NCBI GenBank assembly: GCA_040902445.1
Contig: JBBDXJ010000235.1
Coordinates: 1-19,652, forward strand
Source: Chryseosolibacter sp040902445
GTDB lineage: Bacteria; Bacteroidota; Bacteroidia; Cytophagales; Cyclobacteriaceae
Direction: 5' to 3'
Length of the DNA: 19,652 nt
Shown here piece by piece: positions 1 through 5,495 of the stretch (positions are counted from its first letter, which is position 1; each line of letters opens with the position of its first letter). The notes below the pieces were generated by a model. The model ran no database searches, had not been told where the DNA came from, and saw only the letters and a program-made list of their open reading frames with translations. Position numbers and translations under genes: made by a program.

Positions 1-915
1 CAGCAGGCGGGAGTGCAGGTAGAATACATCGCCGGGATAGGCTTCGCGTCCCGGAGGTCTTCTGAGCAGGAGTGACACCTCGCGATATGCAACAGCTTGT
101 TTTGAAAGGTCATCATAAATTACGAGCGCGGGGCGACCGGTGTCCCTGAAATATTCGCCAATGGCGGCTCCAGTGAAAGGCGCGAAAAATTGCATAGGCG
201 CCGGGTCAGAAGCGGAGGCCGCAACGATCACCGTGTAAGGCATGGCACCCGCTTTTTCCAAAGACGCGGCTACTCTGGCAACAGTTGAATTCTTTTGTCC
301 GATGGCTACGTAAATACAAAGCACCGGATGGCCTTTTTCGTAAAATTCTTTCTGGTTAATAATGGTGTCCAATGCTACCGCGGTTTTTCCAGTCTGGCGA
401 TCGCCGATGATCAGTTCACGCTGTCCACGGCCTATGGGGATCATGGAATCAATTGCCTTGATACCAGTTTGCAACGGTTCGTTTACTGGCTGGCGGAAAA
501 TTACACCGGGTGCCTTTCTTTCAAGGGGCATTTCGTAGAGTTTCCCCGCGAGCGGTCCTTTGCCGTCAACAGGTTTTCCGAGTGTATCGACAACACGGCC
601 AAGCATACCATCACCCACTTCGACAGCGGCGATTTTGCCAGTGCGCTTTACAGTGGCACCTTCGCGGATATCTCTGTAATCACCCAACAAAACTGCACCC
701 ACATTGTCTTCTTCAAGGTTAAGGATCAAGCCTCTCAACCCTGTTTCAAATTCTATCAATTCACCCGCCTGAGCTTGTGTTAAACCATAGATCCGGGCTA
801 CACCATCGCCAACGGTTAATACCGTACCAACCTCTTCAAGTTCGGCGTCGGTACGGGCTTGCGAAAGTTGTTCGCGTAAAATTGCTGATATTTCTTCAGG
901 TCTGATCTCTGCCAT
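1..915 (-). CDS. atpA: F-type ATP synthase subunit alpha (partial, C-terminal part outside window)
   Basis: This is the alpha subunit of the F1 catalytic head, the non-catalytic nucleotide-binding partner of beta. The first 305 codons are present from the ATG at 913-915, and the reading frame is open to the window edge. The whole protein is usually about 500-530 residues. The N-terminal start MAEIRPEEISAILREQL is typical, and the P-loop GDRQTGKT lies at residues 171-178, followed by the conserved region around GQKNSTVARV. It is the last atp gene visible in a run atpB-E-F-H-A on the minus strand, 12 bp after atpH. In this phylum atpG normally follows, which would lie just left of the window. 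Identification is secure; only the C-terminal half is unseen. Confidence 0.97.
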   Translation of the reverse strand, partial: MAEIRPEEISAILREQLSQARTDAELEEVGTVLTVGDGVARIYGLTQAQAGELIEFETGLRGLILNLEEDNVGAVLLGDYRDIREGATVKRTGKIAAVEVGDGMLGRVVDTLGKPVDGKGPLAGKLYEMPLERKAPGVIFRQPVNEPLQTGIKAIDSMIPIGRGQRELIIGDRQTGKTAVALDTIINQKEFYEKGHPVLCIYVAIGQKNSTVARVAASLEKAGAMPYTVIVAASASDPAPMQFFAPFTGAAIGEYFRDTGRPALVIYDDLSKQAVAYREVSLLLRRPPGREAYPGDVFYLHSRLL

Positions 916-927
916 CTGAATAGGAAA

Positions 928-1488
928 TTATAGTTCTTTAATATAAGGGTTCTGACTAAACTTGAGCTTCAATGTTTTGATCTTGCTTTTGATGGAAGCA
1001 TCAACCTGACGGTCGCCGACATCCAGAATAAAACCTCCGATCAAATCAGATTCTACTTTTTCAATCAATTCAATTTGTTTCTTATCGCTGTACGACTGCA
1101 CCAGTTTTTCCATTTCACCGCGGAGTTTTGCATCCAACGGTATGGCCGTTGTGACTGTCGCCTTGCCAATGCCTTTGTATTCGTTATAGGCATTGTGAAA
1201 TTCCCGCGCGATGCTCAACAGGATAGGCTCACGGTTTTTCCGGGTAATGATCTCAAAAAAAGCCATTGTCAGGCTATGCACTTTGCCCTTGAAGATCTGT
1301 TTCAGGATCTCCAGTTTCTTATCGTGTTTGATCACAGGGCTCTGCAGAAGCAGTTCAAAGGCTCTGCTTTTCGAAGCTGCTTCTGAAAACAAAAGCATAT
1401 CGCGATGAACTTCCTCTAATGCCTTCTTTTCAACTGCCAGCCCCAGAAGTGATTTTACATAACGGGATGCCGCCCTGGAGTCTGCCAT
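928..1488 (-). CDS. atpH: F-type ATP synthase subunit delta (OSCP)
   Basis: Subunit delta (the bacterial OSCP) caps the F1 head and holds it to the peripheral b2 stalk. The protein has 186 residues, the usual length for the family. It begins with the helical N-terminal domain (residues about 1-105, including SRAASRYVKSLLGLA). It ends with the diagnostic segment GGFILDVGDRQVDASIKSK, which is well conserved in OSCP C-terminal domains. It starts at an ATG 4 bp after the atpF stop and is followed 12 bp later by atpA, so translational coupling within the operon is likely. No oddities are seen. Confidence 0.95.
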   Translation of the reverse strand: MADSRAASRYVKSLLGLAVEKKALEEVHRDMLLFSEAASKSRAFELLLQSPVIKHDKKLEILKQIFKGKVHSLTMAFFEIITRKNREPILLSIAREFHNAYNEYKGIGKATVTTAIPLDAKLRGEMEKLVQSYSDKKQIELIEKVESDLIGGFILDVGDRQVDASIKSKIKTLKLKFSQNPYIKEL

Positions 1489-1492
1489 ACGA

Positions 1493-1987
1493 TTAGTTAA
1501 CCTTTAAGTCTTTTACGTAGGATTCTACGAGTTCTTTCTGGGCTTTGTCGCCGGAAAGGTTTTTCTTCATTAATTTCTCGGCAATCTCCAGAGAAAACAT
1601 CGCTACCTGTACTTTTATGTCTTTCATGGCTGCCTGTTTTTCGATGTTGATGGCAGCGCGGGCGTCTTCAACGATCTTATCAGAAATTTTCTTCGCATCG
1701 TGCTGCGCTTCTTCCCTCATTTTGATGGATACTTCACGGGCCTGGCGGAGAATCCTGTCACGCTCCTCACGCGCCTCACGAAGCAATTTTTCGTTGCTCG
1801 ACTGCATCGTCGCTATCTCATGCCTTGCTTTCTCAGCCGTATCCAAAGCCTGCTGAATGGAATGCTCCCTTTCCTTTAAAGAACGAAGGATTGGTTTCCA
1901 TGCCATTTTGCCCAGCAGAACCAAAAGCAGGAGGAATACAACGACCTGCCAGAAAATAAGACCTACACCAGGGGTTAGTAAATCCAT
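1493..1987 (-). CDS. atpF: F-type ATP synthase subunit b
   Basis: Subunit b forms the dimeric peripheral stalk joining the membrane sector to the F1 head. The 164-residue protein has one N-terminal membrane helix (about residues 8-26, GLIFWQVVVFLLLLVLLGKM) followed by a long charged helix rich in E, K, R, Q and A. That helix (about residues 35-130) is the expected coiled-coil stalk. The start PGVGLIFWQ is typical of the family. It lies 79 bp downstream of atpE, and this gap holds a terminator-like hairpin (see the separate entry). The 4-bp gap to atpH points to coupled translation. No good Shine-Dalgarno sequence is seen, as is common in Bacteroidota. Confidence 0.95.
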   Translation of the reverse strand: MDLLTPGVGLIFWQVVVFLLLLVLLGKMAWKPILRSLKEREHSIQQALDTAEKARHEIATMQSSNEKLLREAREERDRILRQAREVSIKMREEAQHDAKKISDKIVEDARAAINIEKQAAMKDIKVQVAMFSLEIAEKLMKKNLSGDKAQKELVESYVKDLKVN

Positions 1988-2014
1988 ATTTGAAATAAAG
2001 TTTTAAATGCAATT

Positions 2015-2057
2015 AAAAAGGATACTTGCCTAGGCCCATTGCCGACGACAAGTATCC
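2015..2057 (-). terminator. Terminator-like hairpin between atpE and atpF (possible attenuator)
   Basis: A perfect 9-bp inverted repeat, GGATACTTG (2020-2028) and CAAGTATCC (2049-2057), encloses a 20-nt loop. On the transcribed minus strand the second arm is followed at once by five T residues (2019-2015). It begins about 10 nt after the atpE stop, where an intrinsic terminator would sit. The long loop can add a short GGC/GCC inner stem. Because atpF, atpH and atpA follow in the same direction, I read it as a partial terminator or an mRNA 3'-end stabiliser rather than a full stop. That reading is inference from structure only. Confidence 0.55.
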
Positions 2058-2066
2058 GGATAGAAT

Positions 2067-2312
2067 TTACGCTTTGTTCGAGATCAGGAAACAAATCACA
2101 ATGGCGAACAGCGCAATTACTTCGACAAGCGCAGCGATGATCAGCATGGAACCTTGCAATTTATTGGCTGACTCCGGCTGACGCGCCATTGCTTCCATGG
2201 CAGAACCACCAATTCTACCGATGCCGATCCCAGCACCAATTGCTGCCAAACCCGCACCGATCCCGGCGCCCATGATCGCATAACTAATGTCTACTAAAAA
2301 AGCGAACAACAT
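2067..2312 (-). CDS. atpE: F-type ATP synthase subunit c
   Basis: Subunit c forms the rotating ring that carries the coupling ion. The 81-residue hairpin has helix 1 rich in glycine (GAGIGAGLAAIGAGIGIG), the polar loop ARQPE at 43-47, and helix 2 with the ion-binding Glu64 in ALVEVIALF. The Na+-type residues (Gln in helix 1, Ser/Thr after the Glu) are absent: helix 1 has Ile in that place and Val follows the Glu. Proton coupling is therefore inferred. The frame is open to 2387, but I chose the ATG at 2310-2312. The longer version would add a charged, non-conserved 25-residue tail encoded by sequence that forms two hairpins. Family members begin close to the first helix. Confidence 0.94.
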   Translation of the reverse strand: MLFAFLVDISYAIMGAGIGAGLAAIGAGIGIGRIGGSAMEAMARQPESANKLQGSMLIIAALVEVIALFAIVICFLISNKA

Positions 2313-2337
2313 ATTTATGTATTTAAGTAAAACATCA

Positions 2338-2381
2338 CCAGGATACCCTGGCTTATCTTCAAAAATCAGGTACCCACCTGA
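2338..2381 (-). promoter_or_regulatory. Two stem-loops in the atpB-atpE leader
   Basis: In the 78-bp gap before the chosen atpE start there are two short stem-loops. One is the 6-bp perfect repeat TCAGGT/ACCTGA with a 4-nt loop (2366-2381). The other is CCAGG/CCTGG around a 4-nt centre (2338-2351). They share the CAGG/CCTG core, so they could also pair with each other. In E. coli the atpB-atpE gap carries a translational enhancer that helps make the many copies of subunit c. A similar role here is inference and not shown by the sequence. Confidence 0.4.
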
Positions 2382-2390
2382 CTTCAATTT

Positions 2391-3443
2391 CTATAACAGA
2401 TCTTCCTTTAAATGATGATCATTATGTTCTTCATTAGCCATCCCGATATACAGTGATGAAAATAAGGTAAATACATAGGCCTGGATGGCTGCCACTAACA
2501 ACTCAATCAAACTAATGAACACCACGAAAACCGACGCTAATCCACCGACCCAATATTCGTGAAAAATGAACACCAGGGAAAGCAAACTTAATATTACAAT
2601 GTGTCCTGCTGTTATGGCTGCAAACAAACGTATCAACAGCGCAAACGGCTTGGTGAACAACCCGATAATTTCAACTGGAAGAATGATGATCCGCAGGATA
2701 AGTGGAACTCCGGGTGTCCAGAAAACATGTTTCCAGTAATTCTTGTTGCCGCTAAAGTTGGTTATGATAAATGTAAAAAAAGCCAACGTCATCGTTATAG
2801 CAATGTTCCCGGTAAGGTTCCCGCCACCGGGCAGAAGACCCAGGATATTCCCAAACAGAATAAAGAAGAAAAGCGTGAGCATATACGGTAGATATCGCTC
2901 ATACTTGGGTCCTATATTTGGTCTTACGATTTCGTCCTTCACAAATAAAATTACAGGCTCCATAAATGCCTGTACTCCTTTCGGCGCCTTCCCCTTGTTT
3001 TTATTATAACCATTGGCTACCACTCTAAAAATTATCAAAAGAAGAATTGCATTTATAAACAACATCGCAACATTCTTAGTGATCGATAGGTCTAACACCT
3101 CTTTACCCGATTCTGTCAAGAAAATATGATTATTCTCCAGCTTGTAGCCATTGTATGAAACAAGATCGTGATGCTCGTCATAGAAGTGGCGTGATGAAAA
3201 CACATCCAAACCCCTTTCCGCGGTGTAAATGATAACGGGAAGAAAAATAGTGCCATGGTGACCATCCCAAAAATGCCAGACGTGGTCATCCATTACGTGG
3301 TGCAAAATTACCTCACTTGCATTGAACTTTTCTTCAGGATTCTCTGCCTGCGCAGAGGCGGCCAATCCAGCGGAAAAGATGCCGAAAAATACAAATATAA
3401 GGGCGAGTGGAAAACGGCTTATTTTGTTAAGAAACAGGGTCAT
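2391..3443 (-). CDS. atpB: F-type ATP synthase subunit a
   Basis: Subunit a is the stator channel protein of the membrane sector. At 350 residues it is longer than the roughly 270-residue enterobacterial form. It has an N-terminal signal-like hydrophobic segment (about 12-32, ending ASAQA) and then a His- and Asp-rich periplasmic stretch (about 45-100), both common in Bacteroidota. The membrane helices follow from about residue 125. The essential arginine is Arg272 in the motif RLFAAITAGH (272-281). Many relatives have Asn in the first residues after RLFA, so the Ala276 is a mild variation. It starts at an ATG about 28 nt downstream of the predicted promoter start site and is the first gene of the atpB-E-F-H-A run. 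Confidence 0.96.
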   Translation of the reverse strand: MTLFLNKISRFPLALIFVFFGIFSAGLAASAQAENPEEKFNASEVILHHVMDDHVWHFWDGHHGTIFLPVIIYTAERGLDVFSSRHFYDEHHDLVSYNGYKLENNHIFLTESGKEVLDLSITKNVAMLFINAILLLIIFRVVANGYNKNKGKAPKGVQAFMEPVILFVKDEIVRPNIGPKYERYLPYMLTLFFFILFGNILGLLPGGGNLTGNIAITMTLAFFTFIITNFSGNKNYWKHVFWTPGVPLILRIIILPVEIIGLFTKPFALLIRLFAAITAGHIVILSLLSLVFIFHEYWVGGLASVFVVFISLIELLVAAIQAYVFTLFSSLYIGMANEEHNDHHLKEDLL

Positions 3444-3477
3444 TTAGTCTTTTTCCAGGGTTTCTAAAATCCGACCG

Positions 3478-3504
3478 CAAAGGTATTAATTATAGCACCA
3501 CAAA
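3478..3504 (-). promoter_or_regulatory. Candidate Bacteroidota-type promoter for atpB
   Basis: On the minus strand a perfect -7 box TACCTTTG (3478-3485) matches the Bacteroidota consensus TAnnTTTG. It is preceded by TTTG (3501-3504) as a possible -33 box. The spacing between boxes is 15 nt, a little shorter than the usual 18-20. Transcription would begin near 3471, giving a leader of about 28 nt before the atpB ATG. The placement just ahead of the first core atp gene supports it. Confidence 0.5.
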
Positions 3505-3525
3505 AAAATCTTTTAAAAAGATTTT
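3505..3525. repeat. AT-rich perfect palindrome upstream of atpB (weak terminator or operator)
   Basis: AAAATCTTTT (3505-3514) and AAAAGATTTT (3516-3525) form a perfect 10-bp inverted repeat around one base. On the minus strand it ends in TTT and lies about 18 nt after the stop of the small membrane gene, directly upstream of the candidate atpB promoter. It could be a weak terminator for the M23-bactofilin-AtpZ unit or a protein-binding site. The low GC content argues against strong termination. Confidence 0.4.
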
Positions 3526-3543
3526 GATCCCCTTTCAGGGCCT

Positions 3544-3906
3544 TTATTTATGTGAAATTTTATGGAATAGAAAGCCGATTTCCAGCGCAGTAAAAATGGC
3601 ATAGGCGACCATGAAGAAAACTACATTGGCCGAGGAAGCGGCTCTATCCCGAAAGATCATAATGAAGTTATATGCACAATACGTCAACACCTTCACGGTT
3701 ATTGTTATTAAGTACCTCTGAAGAAATAGAGAAGGGCTTGCTGTTCTATAAAGAAAGAAGAAGATCACCCCTGTGGTAAAAAACAAAAAAAGAAGGGTGT
3801 GAAAAAAGAAAGAAGGCATCGGAAAAAAATGCTGAATTGCACCGACCCATACAAATCCCCCAAAAATTGCAGCTGCCAGCAAAAGGGTGAAATAGAATTT
3901 ACCCAC
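3544..3906 (-). CDS. Small membrane protein encoded between AtpZ and atpB (function unknown)
   Basis: I do not recognise this family by sequence. The product of about 120 residues is very hydrophobic, with four likely membrane helices: near FYFTLLLAAAIFGGFVWVG, FHTLLFLFFTTGVIFFFLY, a weaker one around YLITITVKVLTYCAYNFIM, and VVFFMVAYAIFTALEIGFL. It ends in the basic tail HKISHK. Position between an AtpZ-type gene and atpB, with a four-helix layout, resembles AtpI, which helps c-ring assembly or Mg2+ supply. That assignment is inference. I chose the GTG at 3904-3906, which overlaps the AtpZ stop by 8 nt. A TTG at 3952-3954 would add 16 residues and lengthen the overlap to 56 nt. There is no ATG in a suitable place. 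Confidence 0.75.
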   Translation of the reverse strand: MGKFYFTLLLAAAIFGGFVWVGAIQHFFPMPSFFFHTLLFLFFTTGVIFFFLYRTASPSLFLQRYLITITVKVLTYCAYNFIMIFRDRAASSANVVFFMVAYAIFTALEIGFLFHKISHK

Positions 3907-4144
3907 CTGACTGGCGATTAAAGGATCGGTATACCTTATACAGACTGCCAGCAAATCCTGCCAGTATAAAGACGATCATAAATACGGGGTACCTCAGGTT
4001 AAGCCATTGATCAATCAAATAACCTAACCAACCACTCACACCAATGGTGGCCAGGAGTTGAAAGGCAAGGCCGCCATACCGGAGATAACTGTTATATCGA
4101 CGTGGCTTCTTGTTGGGTAGAGAGGGTTCTGGTTTGAGCGCCAT
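3899..4144 (-). CDS. atpZ: AtpZ/AtpI family protein (ATP synthase accessory)
   Basis: This 81-residue protein has the pattern of the AtpZ (ATPase gene 1) family: a short basic N-terminus, the motif YLRYGGLAFQLLATIGVSG entering helix 1 (about 22-45), the linker IDQWL (45-49), then a second helix (about 52-70). Family members are linked to F-ATPase operons and are thought to help Mg2+/Ca2+ uptake or ring assembly. The gene starts at ATG 4142-4144, inside the last 53 nt of the bactofilin gene in another frame. No later ATG, GTG or TTG precedes the conserved region, so the overlap looks real. The next gene overlaps its stop. Confidence 0.85.
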   Translation of the reverse strand: MALKPEPSLPNKKPRRYNSYLRYGGLAFQLLATIGVSGWLGYLIDQWLNLRYPVFMIVFILAGFAGSLYKVYRSFNRQSGG

Positions 4145-4529
4145 TTTCTGTTATTTTGATTTCCTTAACGGCCGCTCCCATTTTACAAGTACCGTTGAAT
4201 AAAGCTCCGGGCTCAACTACCAGTTTGCCAGTGACAATGTCGCCATGGATTACGGCGGTAGCCTTTAATACCAGCAGTTCGGCTACTTCAATTCGTCCTT
4301 TAACTTCACCTTCAAGATCAGCGTTCTGCGCAGTCACATTTCCCTGTACGAACGAAGATGGGCCCAACGCCACTTTGGATTTTGACTTCACATTTCCCGT
4401 GACCTTGCCTTCTATCCGGATATTGCCATACGTCTCAACATTTCCTTCTAAAAAGGTGCCTTTACCAATGGTGTTGCTAGAGTTACTGATCTCTTCGGCT
4501 ACACGTTTTTCTTCTTTGGTGGTGAACAT
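4092..4529 (-). CDS. Bactofilin (polymer-forming cytoskeletal protein)
   Basis: Bactofilins form nucleotide-independent filaments under the inner membrane that position cell-wall enzymes. The 145-residue protein has a polar N-terminal tail (1-20). A right-handed beta-helix core follows (about 21-120) and is visible as a repeating pattern of short glycine-bounded strands: GNVETYGNIRIEGKVTGNV, then GEVKGRIEV, then HGDIVTGKLVVEPGALFNG. A Thr/Gln-rich tail follows. It lies 11 bp downstream of an M23 peptidase gene. Bactofilin-M23 pairs are known in several phyla, where the bactofilin localises the peptidase. Here the pair heads a unit that continues into AtpZ. Confidence 0.93.
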   Translation of the reverse strand: MFTTKEEKRVAEEISNSSNTIGKGTFLEGNVETYGNIRIEGKVTGNVKSKSKVALGPSSFVQGNVTAQNADLEGEVKGRIEVAELLVLKATAVIHGDIVTGKLVVEPGALFNGTCKMGAAVKEIKITENGAQTRTLSTQQEATSI

Positions 4530-4540
4530 AAATTTTTAGT

Positions 4541-5404
4541 TTAAAAAGTGACAAATTCTTCGGGATTTAATGAATTACCATTATACCATAATTCAAAATG
4601 CAAGTGTGGCCCGTTCGTTAGCTCTCCGCTGTTACCAACCAGGGAGATGATTTCCCCTGCATTAACAAATGTACCAACTTTTTTATAAAGATCTGCATTG
4701 TGCTTATAGACGGATATCAGGTTGGCACTGTGCTGGATCATGATGACGTAACCTGCATCCTGGGTCCAGGAGGAAAACAATACGGTCCCGTCTGCGATAC
4801 ATTTTACGGGCTCGTTGGTCTTGGTTACAATATCCACACCGTAATGGCCTTTCTTCACATTGTAGCGGTCAGATATGAACCCCGTTATCGGAGAGAAAAA
4901 GAACGCCTCGTGAAGCTCTTGTTTCTTCACATTTGCCAGTGAGATCAACGAGAGATCCGATTTTTCAAAATCCTTTCTGAAGGCAGTATCCGTAGGCTCC
5001 AGTTGAAGGTCAGATGGCCTGCTCAGCGGTTGTGATTCCCCGCGCAATAGTTCTGAGGGATCCATAAAATCACTGGTATCACCACTCAACACGCGTTGAA
5101 AGTTTGCGATAAACCTGTCTTTCCTGTCAACCTCAATAGCAAGGGAATCCACTTTCAGCGCGAGCCCATACAACTGCTGGTTCAAAACCATCTGCTCGTA
5201 TTTAGGGTCGAACCATTTCTCCAGCACAGTTTCTACAAGGAACAAACTCATCCCAAATACCGTAATGAACAACAAGAAAGAAAAAAGGATTAATTTCGAA
5301 TAAGTAAAACCCATGCTCGTCTTTTCAGCAAAATTTTCCTCATTGCGGATGATTAGCTGGTAGCGGGTTGTAAGCGCGCTGGATAAGGTTTTCTTTGCTT
5401 TCAA
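4541..5404 (-). CDS. M23 family (LytM-type) metallopeptidase, membrane-anchored
   Basis: This is a probable peptidoglycan endopeptidase. The 287-residue protein has one membrane helix (about 35-57), a short coiled region (about 70-105), and a C-terminal LytM domain. The zinc and catalytic residues are intact: H187xxxD191, His235 in YKHN, and H267xH269 in GPHLHFELW. The enzyme is therefore predicted active, in contrast to degenerate LytM regulators. The start is a TTG at 5402-5404. An ATG at 5312-5314 lies 30 codons later, but it would remove the segment TTRYQLIIRNEENFAEKT, which I recall as common to relatives. Bactofilin follows 11 bp downstream. Confidence 0.92.
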   Translation of the reverse strand: MKAKKTLSSALTTRYQLIIRNEENFAEKTSMGFTYSKLILFSFLLFITVFGMSLFLVETVLEKWFDPKYEQMVLNQQLYGLALKVDSLAIEVDRKDRFIANFQRVLSGDTSDFMDPSELLRGESQPLSRPSDLQLEPTDTAFRKDFEKSDLSLISLANVKKQELHEAFFFSPITGFISDRYNVKKGHYGVDIVTKTNEPVKCIADGTVLFSSWTQDAGYVIMIQHSANLISVYKHNADLYKKVGTFVNAGEIISLVGNSGELTNGPHLHFELWYNGNSLNPEEFVTF

Positions 5405-5495
5405 AGGAATGGCATTTGTACAAAATTAGAGATTCTGCCTGATTATAATATGGATTTTGAGAATTTTGCGTTCTGAGGTAACTAATTCGTCACTC
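5405..5495. promoter_or_regulatory. Divergent intergenic region between the M23 peptidase and sprE/porW
   Basis: This gap of 52-91 bp, depending on the sprE start, must hold the promoters of both divergent units. It is AT-rich, with a TTTG at 5415-5418 and a TATAAT-like run at 5443-5449 on the plus strand. I cannot fix a TAnnTTTG box with good spacing for either side. Each side has a short ATG-led reading frame that stops near or inside the TTG start of the real gene: plus strand 5450-5476 (8 codons) and minus strand 5416-5402 (4 codons). Confidence 0.4.

Noticed and set aside
295..783. Open frame of 162 codons on the plus strand
   Set aside because: It lies wholly antisense to atpA, whose conserved P-loop and family sequence are clear on the minus strand. 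The plus-strand product has no recognisable features.
2067..2312. Sodium-coupled c-ring
   Set aside because: The helix-1 Gln and the Ser/Thr after the ion-binding Glu that mark Na+ rings are absent (Ile and Val instead).
2313..2387. 25-residue N-terminal extension of AtpE
   Set aside because: The frame is open, but the extension is charged, unlike family members, and its DNA forms two hairpins. The ATG at 2312 gives a normal 81-residue subunit c.
5450..5476. Frameshift hiding an ATG start of sprE
   Set aside because: The ATG at 5450 is out of frame and stops at 5476, but TTG 5496 gives a complete lipoprotein signal peptide without invoking an error.
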